In this document: positions 26,677-34,927 of the stretch, one piece after another
Numbering within the stretch: the first letter of the stretch is position 1
Layout of the letters: each line of letters starts with the position of its first letter
Source: Micavibrio sp. UBA6147
GTDB taxonomy: Bacteria; Pseudomonadota; Alphaproteobacteria; Micavibrionales; UBA1664
Direction: 5' to 3'
DNA: 64,000 nt
Assembly (NCBI GenBank): GCA_002423185.1
Contig: DIUX01000002.1
Location: 62,001 to 126,000 of the forward strand
The notes under the pieces: model-generated
Database searches by the model: none
Told to the model about the DNA's origin: nothing
What the model saw: the letters and a program-made list of their open reading frames with translations, nothing else
Position numbers and translations under genes: made by a program

Positions 26677-27216
26677 TTATTGAACCTTGGTCACAGCGCG
26701 ACGGTTACGAGCCCAGCTTTGTGCATTGGAACCCAAAACTTCGGGCATTTCTTTGCCATAGCTGATGGTCGAAACGCGGCTTGCCGGTACGCCGAGGCTG
26801 ACCAGATAGTCACGGGCAGCGGTCGCACGGCGGTCGCCAAGGGCAAGGTTATATTCGCGTGTACCGCGTTCGTCCGCGTGGCCTTCGACCACTATATTGA
26901 CGTTCGGGTATTGTTGCAGCCAACGAGCCTGCATCTGAAGCTGGGTCAGAGCCTCAGGCGTAAGGTCGTAACGGTCATAACCGAAATAGACACGGTCGCC
27001 GACATTGACGATCAAATCCTCCATCGAACCCGGGATCGGGGCGCCATCGACACCATATTGGTTGTACCCTTCGCCTGTTCCGACATTTTGGCCGGTCATC
27101 GGGCTGTGGGTAATATCGCTGCGCTCATCCAGCATCAAATCGTCATTCGGCTTGTCCGTACAACCGGCCAAGGTCAAACCACCAAGCAAAACCATCGTTA
27201 GTAAGCCTTTACGCAT
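26677..27216 (-). CDS. pal: Peptidoglycan-associated lipoprotein Pal
   Basis: Outer-membrane lipoprotein that binds peptidoglycan and TolB in the Tol-Pal complex. 179 residues from the ATG at 27216, with AAGGAG six bases ahead; a GTG lies three bases earlier. Lipobox TLAGC puts the lipid-bearing Cys at residue 19. The OmpA-like domain starts at about residue 65 with RVYFGYDRYDLTPEA and carries the peptidoglycan-binding GHADERGTREYNLALGDRRA, then SYGKEMPEV and ARNRRAV. tolB, which normally comes directly before pal, is missing here. Confidence 0.98.
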   Translation of the reverse strand: MRKGLLTMVLLGGLTLAGCTDKPNDDLMLDERSDITHSPMTGQNVGTGEGYNQYGVDGAPIPGSMEDLIVNVGDRVYFGYDRYDLTPEALTQLQMQARWLQQYPNVNIVVEGHADERGTREYNLALGDRRATAARDYLVSLGVPASRVSTISYGKEMPEVLGSNAQSWARNRRAVTKVQ

Positions 27217-27549
27217 CACATTCTCCTTATACGCACGCTTTTATTTTCAAAATTACACATAGCATACTGCAAGAGGCGCAGCAATCAAGGTCGTTGTCTC
27301 ACTTCGCCCCCAAAAACTGTGTATAGTTTGAACAGTAAGCGGAAATAGGCTTCGGATCGTCCCCCGACAAAGCACGAATGCTTCAAAGTGCATTTTTGTT
27401 CCCGATTATGGCGGGACTATGGCTAAAACATATTTTTTACGGGGCGAATCACTCTGCCGATCATGGCGCCAATCATGACACCGTGAACCGCGCACGGCCT
27501 TGTTTTGAAAGGCCGCCGCATTCGCCGCTCAAAAACACTTGCCATTCCG
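27217..27549. other. Intergenic region upstream of pal
   Basis: About 330 bases holding the probable pal promoter at 27261-27288 and a 7-bp hairpin at 27495-27515 (CGGCCTT/AAGGCCG) without a T-run, 35 bases after the oxoprolinase stop. I see no gene. A tolB gene would be expected here in the usual order and is absent. Confidence 0.65.
27261..27288 (-). promoter_or_regulatory. Promoter of pal
   Basis: On the minus strand TTGATT (complement of 27283-27288) and TATGCT (complement of 27261-27266), spacer 16, predicted start about 38 bases before the pal ATG. Confidence 0.5.
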
Positions 27550-30500
27550 TCATTTTTTGCCGTATCCGCCGCCGCCGGGGGTTTGAATAACAAACACATC
27601 GCCGGCATTCATTTCACGCTTGTCGGTTGAATTGAGCGGCTCAATCGATCCGTCTTTGCGCTCCACCCACGCTTTACCGACCGCGCCGCCCTCCCCGCCG
27701 GCAAGGCCGAACGGATGAATCGTGCGGTGATTCGATAAAATCGCGGCGGTCATCGGCTCAAGGAACCGCACGCGGCGCAATGTGCCGTCACCGCCCTTAT
27801 GCCGCCCCTTGCCGCCCGTATTCGGGTTGATGCGGAAGGATTCGAGCAATACAGGGAATCGCCATTCCAAAACCTCGGGGTCGGTCAAGCGCGAATTGGT
27901 CATATGCGTATGCACCGCCGATGTTCCGTCAAAATCGGGCCCAGCCCCCGCGCCCCCGCAAATGGTTTCATAATATTGATAGGTCTTGTTGCCCCATGTG
28001 AAATTATTCATCGTGCCTTGCGCCGCCGCCATCACGCCCAATGCGCCATACAACGCATCCGTCACGCATTGCGATGTTTCGACATTCCCCGCGACAACCG
28101 CGGCGGGGTAAGACGGGCTGAGCATCGATCCTTCCGGAATTTTCAGTTTAATCGGCCGCATACACCCCGCATTCATGGGGATGTCGTCCTCCACCAACGT
28201 GCGAAAAACATACATCACCGCCGCGCGGCACACCGCCGACGGCGCGTTGAAATTATCCGGCAATTGCGCCGACGTGCCGGTGAAATCGACCGTCGCCTCA
28301 CCCTTTGCCTGATCAACGCTCACCTTCACCTTGATTTGCGAGCCGTTATCATGCGGATAGGTAAACTCACCGTCCTTCAGTGCCGAAATCGCGCGGCCCA
28401 CCAACATTTCGGCATTGTCCTGAACAAACCCGACATAGGCCTCGACCACGTCCAGCCCGAATTGATCGACCATGCGGCGCAGTTCGATCATCCCCTTGGT
28501 GTTCGCCGCAACCTGTGCCTTCAAATCGCCGATATTTTGCGTCACGTTGCGGGCGGGGTATGTCGCGCCCTCCAGCAAAGCGATAATATCGTCTTCCAGC
28601 CATTTTCCTTGGTCGACGATTCGGACATTGTCAATCAACACGCCTTCTTCGTCGATATGCTTGCTGTCCGGCGGCATTGACCCGGGGGTTAGCCCGCCGA
28701 CATCGGCATGATGCCCGCGTGAGGCGACATAAAACACAATCTCCTTGCCCGCATCATCAAAAACGGGGGATACGGTGGTGATGTCCGGCAAATGCGTGCC
28801 GCCATTATACGGGTCGTTGAGCATATACACATCGCCCGCCTTCATCTGCGCGCCGCGCACGCGGATAATATGGCGCACGCTTTCCTCCATCGACCCCAGA
28901 TGCACCGGCATATGCGGCGCATTGGCGATTAATCCACCATGGCGGTCAAAAATAGCGCAGGAAAAATCGAGCCGCTCCTTCACATTCACCGAATAGGCCG
29001 TGTTTTCAAGCACAAACCCCATTTGTTCGGCAATCGTCATGAACAGATTATTGAACACCTCAAGCATCACAGGGTCGGCGCGGCGTGTGTCCAGCGCCCC
29101 TTCGCCCGCCCGTGCTTTATACCGCTCCAACACCAGCGCTCCGCCCGCTTGCATCACGGCTTGCCAGCCTTCTTCAACAACCGTTGTGGCGTTCGGGTCG
29201 CGAATAATCGCGGGGCCTTTAACCGCATGCCCCACCGGCAATGTAAAGAAATCATAGACCGGCACATCGCGCCATTGGCCTTCGCTCCACATATGGCTTT
29301 GCCCCTCGGCAACCGCTTTATCGGACGGTGTGCCGCCTGTGTCATGGCTCATCGCTTGCCCCGCCGACACGGCCTCGACACTGATCGATTCCGCAATCAC
29401 CGGCTTGCCCGCGATAAAGAACCCGTATTGCGCGCGGTATGCCTGCGCGAAGCGTTCCTCAAGCTCCGCCATCGTGCCGAACGCAATCGGCACCGATTTA
29501 TCCGTCCCGTCATATTTAAGGTGAACCGTACAAGACGCCGTGCATCCCTTCCCGTCAAAGCCTTGCTTGACGAGTTCGGCAATCGCCTCGGTGCGCAGCG
29601 CGTCATAGGCCGCTTGCAATTGCCCCAATGTCTTGTCATCAAGGCGAATTTCAAACGCCTTTTCACGCAGCACGCGCGTATCCGCAAGCCCCATGCCATA
29701 CGCCGACAAAACCCCCGCAAACGGATGGATCAAGATATGCCCGACCCCGAGTTCATCCGCCACAAGACACGCATGTTGCCCGCCTGCGCCGCCAAAGCAA
29801 TTCAAAACATACCCCTTGGTCACGTCATAGCCGCGCTGAACCGAGATTTTCTTGATCGCGCCCGCCATGTTCAACACCGCGATACGGATGAAGCCTTCGG
29901 CGACTTCTTGCGCGCTGCGTTCGTCGCCTGTGGCGGCTTTGATCTGCTGCGCCAGCGCCGCGAATTTGGTTTCGACCACTTTTTTGTCCAGCTTCTCATC
30001 CGCATTCGCACCGAACACAGACGGGAAGAAATCGGGGTGAAGCTTGCCGAGCATCACGTTACAATCCGTCACCGTCAAAGGCCCGCCGCGCCGATAGCAC
30101 GCAGGCCCCGGATTGGCGCCCGCACTGTCGGGGCCGACGCGATACTTCATGCCGTCAAAATGGCAAATTGATCCGCCCCCCGCCGCCACGGTATGAATCC
30201 GCAGCATCGGCGATTGAAGCCGTGCGCCCGCAATCTCCGTTTCGAAGGATCGTTCATACACACCGGCATAATGCGCCACATCGGTTGACGTGCCGCCCAT
30301 ATCAAAGGTCAAAACTTTTGAAAACCCTGCGCTCTCCGACGTTTTCACCGCGCCGACAATGCCGCCAGCGGGACCCGATAAAATACAATCCTTGCCTTGG
30401 AACAAATCCGCATCGGTCAAGCCGCCATGCGATTGCATGAAAAACAGCCGCGCATCGGGCATTTCCCCCGCGACTTGGTCAACATAGCGCCGCAAAACGG

Positions 30501-31179
30501 GCGATAAATACGCATCCACAACGGTCGTATCCCCGCGCACCACATATTTCATGAGCGGCGAGATTTTATGACTGGGGGAAATCTGGCTAAAGCCGATCTC
30601 TTTGGCTATTTTGGCAACGGCGGCTTCATGGGCGGGGTATCTGTATCCATGCACAAACAAAATCGCGCATGACCGGTATCCCGCATCAAACGAGGACTGC
30701 AAGGCCGCGCGAACCGCCGCTTCATTGAGCTTTATCAACACATCGCCGCGCGCGTTCACGCGTTCTTTGACCTCGATCACATCGGAAAACAGCATCTGCG
30801 GCAAAATGATATTCCGCGCAAAAATCTTCGGGCGGGCTTGGAACCCGATGCGGAGCTGGTCACGGAATCCGTCCGTGGTCACAAGAACAGTCCGTTCGCC
30901 TTTATGTTCCAAGAGCGCGTTCGTGCCAACGGTTGTGCCCATCTTCACAATATCGATGCTCTCGGACGGAATCTTCGCATGGCGATCCAACCCCAAAAAC
31001 CGCCGAATCCCAAAGGTCGCGGCGTCTTTATATTGTTCGGGGTTTTCAGACAGGAATTTGCCGGTCGACAACCGGCCATCGGGGTGACGCGCGACAATAT
31101 CCGTGAACGTGCCGCCACGGTCGATCCAGAATTGCCATTTTTCAATGCCGTGGTCGGCGGTGGATGGATGTTTGGTCAC
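27550..31179 (-). CDS. 5-oxoprolinase / hydantoinase A-B fusion
   Basis: A 1209-residue cytosolic enzyme joining the HyuA-like ATPase half (residues 1 to about 690, opening with FWIDRGGTFTDIV and carrying KMGTTVGTNALLE and TFDMGGTSTDVA) to the HyuB-like half (about 700-1209, with VNVKERLDFSCA, LNDPYNGGTHLPD and the C-terminal IQTPGGGGYGKK). This full-length fusion is typical of ATP-dependent 5-oxoprolinase (EC 3.5.2.9), which opens pyroglutamate to glutamate; separate A and B chains are more usual for hydantoinases. The start is a GTG with AGGGGG ahead. It lies alone between pal and a small membrane protein. A hydantoin substrate cannot be excluded. Confidence 0.93.
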   Translation of the reverse strand: MTKHPSTADHGIEKWQFWIDRGGTFTDIVARHPDGRLSTGKFLSENPEQYKDAATFGIRRFLGLDRHAKIPSESIDIVKMGTTVGTNALLEHKGERTVLVTTDGFRDQLRIGFQARPKIFARNIILPQMLFSDVIEVKERVNARGDVLIKLNEAAVRAALQSSFDAGYRSCAILFVHGYRYPAHEAAVAKIAKEIGFSQISPSHKISPLMKYVVRGDTTVVDAYLSPVLRRYVDQVAGEMPDARLFFMQSHGGLTDADLFQGKDCILSGPAGGIVGAVKTSESAGFSKVLTFDMGGTSTDVAHYAGVYERSFETEIAGARLQSPMLRIHTVAAGGGSICHFDGMKYRVGPDSAGANPGPACYRRGGPLTVTDCNVMLGKLHPDFFPSVFGANADEKLDKKVVETKFAALAQQIKAATGDERSAQEVAEGFIRIAVLNMAGAIKKISVQRGYDVTKGYVLNCFGGAGGQHACLVADELGVGHILIHPFAGVLSAYGMGLADTRVLREKAFEIRLDDKTLGQLQAAYDALRTEAIAELVKQGFDGKGCTASCTVHLKYDGTDKSVPIAFGTMAELEERFAQAYRAQYGFFIAGKPVIAESISVEAVSAGQAMSHDTGGTPSDKAVAEGQSHMWSEGQWRDVPVYDFFTLPVGHAVKGPAIIRDPNATTVVEEGWQAVMQAGGALVLERYKARAGEGALDTRRADPVMLEVFNNLFMTIAEQMGFVLENTAYSVNVKERLDFSCAIFDRHGGLIANAPHMPVHLGSMEESVRHIIRVRGAQMKAGDVYMLNDPYNGGTHLPDITTVSPVFDDAGKEIVFYVASRGHHADVGGLTPGSMPPDSKHIDEEGVLIDNVRIVDQGKWLEDDIIALLEGATYPARNVTQNIGDLKAQVAANTKGMIELRRMVDQFGLDVVEAYVGFVQDNAEMLVGRAISALKDGEFTYPHDNGSQIKVKVSVDQAKGEATVDFTGTSAQLPDNFNAPSAVCRAAVMYVFRTLVEDDIPMNAGCMRPIKLKIPEGSMLSPSYPAAVVAGNVETSQCVTDALYGALGVMAAAQGTMNNFTWGNKTYQYYETICGGAGAGPDFDGTSAVHTHMTNSRLTDPEVLEWRFPVLLESFRINPNTGGKGRHKGGDGTLRRVRFLEPMTAAILSNHRTIHPFGLAGGEGGAVGKAWVERKDGSIEPLNSTDKREMNAGDVFVIQTPGGGGYGKK

Positions 31180-31396
31180 AATATCCCCCTTTACGGAAAT
31201 GCAGTGCGCGAAGCATATTTCAAAGCGCCGCCATTGTGCCGAAAAGGGCGGCGCTTGTCATCTCGCACCGCACCATAAAGATGCGATATCTGGGCATAAA
31301 ATTGCGGCGGGGCAAAGACGCCGCCGCCGCATTTAATCTTTCAAAGCGCCGCTATCAAAGCCTAGCTCTCAAAGTCCTATTCTCAAAAGCCCATCC

Positions 31397-31636
31397 TTAA
31401 AGTCCTGCCGCGCCATAGGCCAGCACGAGGCCAATCATCACCGCCGCCGTCACTTGATATCCAATGCGCGAATAATCCTGCCATGTTCTTTGAGCCGCAT
31501 TGCGCGGCGTATTGCCCGCCCGTTGCGTCTTTTGGACATCGGGGTTCAACGCCATTTCCAGCTTCTCGATTTTACGGTCGATCATTTTCATGGCGATTTG
31601 GATGCGCCACCACATCAATGTTTTTACGAGGGTCAT
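31397..31636 (-). CDS. Small membrane protein of unknown function
   Basis: 79 residues from the ATG at 31636, with AAGGAT about 8 bases ahead; an upstream in-frame start at 31678 has no such site. A basic amphipathic N-terminal half (KTLMWWRIQIAMKMIDRKIEKLE) is followed by a single C-terminal membrane helix (about residues 55-78), suggesting an inner-membrane protein facing the cytosol. It lies between the SirB1 gene and the oxoprolinase gene on the same strand. No family recognised. Confidence 0.6.
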   Translation of the reverse strand: MTLVKTLMWWRIQIAMKMIDRKIEKLEMALNPDVQKTQRAGNTPRNAAQRTWQDYSRIGYQVTAAVMIGLVLAYGAAGL

Positions 31637-31753
31637 GGGTCTTATCCTTTTATCTGTCTTGTTTATAACACTCAACAAACACCCAAATTATGACAAGATA
31701 GGGGCACAAATGTGATGGTTTGGCGACAAAGGCAAGGTATTATCATGTCCAAA

Positions 31754-31777
31754 AGAAAAAACGGCGCAAACGCGCCG
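31754..31777 (-). terminator. Intrinsic terminator after the SirB1-family gene
   Basis: CGGCGC/GCGCCG stem with a four-base loop, followed on the minus strand by six T, about 115 bases after the stop at 31893. Confidence 0.8.
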
Positions 31778-31892
31778 AAAACAGTCCGAAAATACTTTGC
31801 TCTCCCCCCGCCCATGGATACCCACCCTGCATGCCCGACCCTACATACCCCTCGTGCATGCCCCGTGCGCATAAACGTGCGCATAAGTCAGA

Positions 31893-32780
31893 TCAATTCA
31901 ACATCGCGCCAATCTCGCGCATAAGCTGGATGGCTTGCCATTTTTCGGGGCCTTCGGGGGTTGTTTCGACATAGGATTGCAACGCCTTAACCGCCGCCGC
32001 CGGTTGCTCCATCCGCACCAGCAAAATCCCCTCATCGAACAACAAGCGCCCTTCTTGCGGCGCAAAACGCTTCATCAAATCAATCACCGTCAATGCTTTG
32101 GTATAATCCTCCGCCTCAATCGCGCGGTGTTTGATGTTGTTTTGGAGCCTGAGTAATATGTCGCGGTTGCTCGCCGGCTCATAATAATGCGCCGATAATT
32201 CCGCCCGCTCGCCCGCCATTTCCTTGAGCAAAGCCCGAAGCTCCGGCGCACCGAGTTCCTTGAACAACGCAAACGGATCTAAAATCGCGCGTTTGCCGGC
32301 ATATTCCACCCGCATTAAAAAATGTCCGGGGAAATTCAACCCTTCCACCGGCCAATCCAAAGCCCGCCCCAATGCAATCGCAATCACCGCAATCGTGATC
32401 GGCATCCCAAGGCGGCGGTCGATCACGCGGATCAAATCGGCGTTTTCGATGCTGTTGTAATTCAGCTCATCCCCCACATAGCCGTTCAAACGCGCCATGA
32501 CGGAGCGAATAACCTCGCACCGCAAATCAAGCCCGTCATCCAGCCCGTCTTGTTTGAGGCGCTCAATCTCGCCCTTTGCCTGCGCCGTCATTTTAATCAA
32601 ATGCTGGCGATATTTATCAACGGAAATGCCGGAATGGTCGTGCAGGGCGAGCGCCAAGGCCGCCTCAAACACGTCAATATCGCCATCCTCAAGCCCGCCA
32701 ATATGGTCAAGATAGGCGGTCGCCCCCGCCACGTCGGTAAACATCGGGGTAAAGATAGGAAAACGACCGTCGTCACTCAT
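31893..32780 (-). CDS. SirB1-family protein (transglutaminase-like plus TPR)
   Basis: 295 residues, cytosolic. The central part contains the family core: NYNSIENADLIRVIDRRLGMPITIAVIAIALGRALDWPVEGLNFPGHFLMRVE, a transglutaminase-like domain lacking an obvious catalytic Cys, with the His in PGHFL. The C-terminal 90 residues form tetratricopeptide-like helices. Related proteins (SirB1/YchA) are common in proteobacteria, often near prmC/prfA in enterobacteria, and have no settled biochemical role. It starts about 58 bases after the dolP-like gene and probably shares its transcript. Confidence 0.88.
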   Translation of the reverse strand: MSDDGRFPIFTPMFTDVAGATAYLDHIGGLEDGDIDVFEAALALALHDHSGISVDKYRQHLIKMTAQAKGEIERLKQDGLDDGLDLRCEVIRSVMARLNGYVGDELNYNSIENADLIRVIDRRLGMPITIAVIAIALGRALDWPVEGLNFPGHFLMRVEYAGKRAILDPFALFKELGAPELRALLKEMAGERAELSAHYYEPASNRDILLRLQNNIKHRAIEAEDYTKALTVIDLMKRFAPQEGRLLFDEGILLVRMEQPAAAVKALQSYVETTPEGPEKWQAIQLMREIGAMLN

Positions 32781-32838
32781 GCTCTAAGCCTTTGGTCACA
32801 TTGCATTGGTAAAATCAGGGGCGAAGCTCTGGGCGGGC

Positions 32839-33495
32839 TTAAGGCGCCATATCAATATCGCCAGACCCCGTCCCCGTGGTCACGTTGTCCACAGGCTCGC
32901 CCAGCATTTTAACATAGGATACGACTTGTTGAACGTATTTTGTCGTGCGGGCATGTTCGGTGACGCGGTTTAATTCCGCTTGGTTGGCGGCAACGCCCAT
33001 CAAATAGACCGTTCCTTGCACCGTATCGACCGTGTAATTGATCGATTGCACATTGCGGTCAAGCAATAAATTGGTGCGAAGCTGCGCCGAGATCCAGCTA
33101 TCACGGACATAACCCTTGACGCCTTCGCTCTCCGCCACGCGGATTTCGTTAATCACCTGCACAACGTGCGGCGCTTGCCACGCGAGGCGGACGGCCTCAA
33201 CCCGCGCCTGCGGGTCTTGGACAACGCCGGTGAGCAACACACGGCCTTGTTCCACTGTCATGCTGAGTTTCGAGAACATCGAAAAATCATGCTTGAACCA
33301 CAAATCATTAATCGCCATCTTGATTTGCGCATCCCGCGCCGATTGCTTGATGCCGCCTTCTTTGGCCGCCGCAATCCCTGCCGTTGCGCCGATACCGGTC
33401 GCGATGCCAACAGGGGCGCAGGCTTGCAACGCTCCGCCCGCCAAAGTTGCGATCATGACAACAGATAAAAATCTTGGGAATATTGTGCGCTTCAT
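32839..33495 (-). CDS. BON-domain outer-membrane lipoprotein, DolP-like
   Basis: 218 residues with a lipoprotein signal peptide (LQAC, Cys26). Two BON domains follow (about residues 52-120 and 128-198), each with the pattern VxLxGxVxxxxxxxxAxxxAxxxxGVxxVxNxIxV. This is the layout of DolP (YraP), which protects outer-membrane integrity and supports BAM function in E. coli. The ATG overlaps the stop of the rsmI-yraN fusion by four bases (ATGA), so translation is probably coupled. The same gene group (rsmI, lpoA, yraN, yraP) is found in enterobacteria, which supports the identity. Confidence 0.9.
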   Translation of the reverse strand: MKRTIFPRFLSVVMIATLAGGALQACAPVGIATGIGATAGIAAAKEGGIKQSARDAQIKMAINDLWFKHDFSMFSKLSMTVEQGRVLLTGVVQDPQARVEAVRLAWQAPHVVQVINEIRVAESEGVKGYVRDSWISAQLRTNLLLDRNVQSINYTVDTVQGTVYLMGVAANQAELNRVTEHARTTKYVQQVVSYVKMLGEPVDNVTTGTGSGDIDMAP

Positions 33496-34853
33496 AAATT
33501 CACCCCGAATGCGTTTTGAATATGACGAATCATAAAATAGGGCGTTATCGCGATCACGTCAAAACGTATCGCGATCCCATCCAGATATTCCTCCGTATTG
33601 CGTCTTTTTTGTCCAAAAATCATACCCAACAGCCGTGAAGAAACAGAATCTCTGCCCGAACCGCCTTGCCGAACGATCGGGCGCTGTGACAAAAAATGCC
33701 GTGCCGCATTGATGATTCGATGCTGGGTCGTTTTGGTGACACTGGCGGCGGCATCGGCTTCATTTTGGCGGTATTTTACCTCGACAAACACCCATGTCGC
33801 ACCCTTGCGCATCACAAGATCAATCTCGCCGCCCTTGCATTTATAGCGGCGCTCCACCAGCTTGTATCCGCGCAAAACCAGATACGTCACCGCCAACCAT
33901 TCGGCGCGCACACCGCGTTTATGCGCCGTAACCACAGATTTCCGCGCCGCGCTGCTCATGCATCCCCCTCTTGCCCGCCATCTTTTTTCGCCACCTTGCA
34001 AATCAAGCGCCATGCGGTAAACCTCTTTCTTCGGCAAGCCGCTGGTTTGCGTCACCAGCGCCACGGCGTCCTTCAGCGACATATTCGCCAGCGCCTTTTG
34101 CAGCATTTGCGGCGCATCGGCTTGGTCTTGCGCCGCCGTGCCAGTCGCCGCCCCATCCACTGTTCCCGCAATCACCAGCACACATTCGCCCTTCAGCACA
34201 TGACCGCCTTCGATCATCGTGATGACCTCCGCCGCCCGCCCGCGCAAGGTTTCTTCATAGAGCTTGGTCAATTCACGCACCACCGCCACATGGCGATTCC
34301 CCAGCGCCGTCACAACATCGCCCAGCGCCGCCTTCATACGCGTTGCCGTTTCATAAAATACAAGCGTTGCATCCACATCCCGCACGGCGCCCAGCACGTC
34401 GCACCGCGCCTTTGTTTTATGCGGTAAAAACCCGCCAAAATAAAACCGGTCGGTCGGCAAGGCCGATAATTGCAAGGCCGGCAACACCGCATTCGCCCCT
34501 GGCACCGGAATCACCGTAATACCCGCCTCAACGCAATGTTGCACGAGTTTATACCCGGGGTCGGAAATCATCGGCGTGCCGGCATCACTGACCAGCGCCA
34601 CACGCTGGCCGCCTTGCAGCAACGCCAGGATTTTCGCGCGGTCTTCATCCGTTGAATGGTCGTGATAGGCGCGCAGTGGCGTCTTCACCGCATAATATCC
34701 ACATAATTTGCGGGTCATGCGCGTGTCTTCACACAGAATCACATCGGCCTGTTTCAGCGCCTCAACCGCCCGAAACGTGATGTCCGATAAATTCCCGATC
34801 GGAGTTGATACCAGATAAAGACCCTTGTTCCAGCGCTGGGATGTTGACTTCAT
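33492..34853 (-). CDS. rsmI: Fused RsmI-YraN: 16S rRNA C1402 2'-O-methyltransferase with UPF0102 nuclease-like domain
   Basis: 453 residues from the ATG at 34853. Residues 1 to about 285 are RsmI, the SAM-dependent enzyme that 2'-O-methylates C1402 of 16S rRNA: GLYLVSTPIGNLSDITFRA, CEDTRMT, LVSDAGTPMISDPG and VPGANAVLPAL are all present. After a short basic linker containing an internal Met, residues about 318-453 are a YraN/UPF0102 domain: RGVRAEWLAVTYLVLRGYKL, then GEIDLVMRKGATWVFVEVKYR, the restriction-endonuclease-like core (GEID, ExK). The two are separate genes in most bacteria. There is no stop or frameshift between them. The downstream dolP-like gene overlaps by four bases; lpoA is divergent 74 bases away. 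Confidence 0.93.
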   Translation of the reverse strand: MKSTSQRWNKGLYLVSTPIGNLSDITFRAVEALKQADVILCEDTRMTRKLCGYYAVKTPLRAYHDHSTDEDRAKILALLQGGQRVALVSDAGTPMISDPGYKLVQHCVEAGITVIPVPGANAVLPALQLSALPTDRFYFGGFLPHKTKARCDVLGAVRDVDATLVFYETATRMKAALGDVVTALGNRHVAVVRELTKLYEETLRGRAAEVITMIEGGHVLKGECVLVIAGTVDGAATGTAAQDQADAPQMLQKALANMSLKDAVALVTQTSGLPKKEVYRMALDLQGGEKRWRARGGCMSSAARKSVVTAHKRGVRAEWLAVTYLVLRGYKLVERRYKCKGGEIDLVMRKGATWVFVEVKYRQNEADAAASVTKTTQHRIINAARHFLSQRPIVRQGGSGRDSVSSRLLGMIFGQKRRNTEEYLDGIAIRFDVIAITPYFMIRHIQNAFGVNL

Positions 34854-34927
34854 GCGCGATCTGCTCTTTATAGTGAATGGATAAATCAGCCCCACGATAG
34901 CAGATTGCAAAAAAGAAGGAAGAGCCG

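Noticed and set aside
27378..27590. 70-codon plus-strand frame upstream of pal
   Set aside because: Overlaps the 3' end of the oxoprolinase gene, no ribosome site, Cys/His/Arg-rich noise composition.
28939..30171. 410-codon open frame on the plus strand
   Set aside because: Antisense to the 5-oxoprolinase-type gene; Arg/His/Ala-rich translation without any family pattern or ribosome site.
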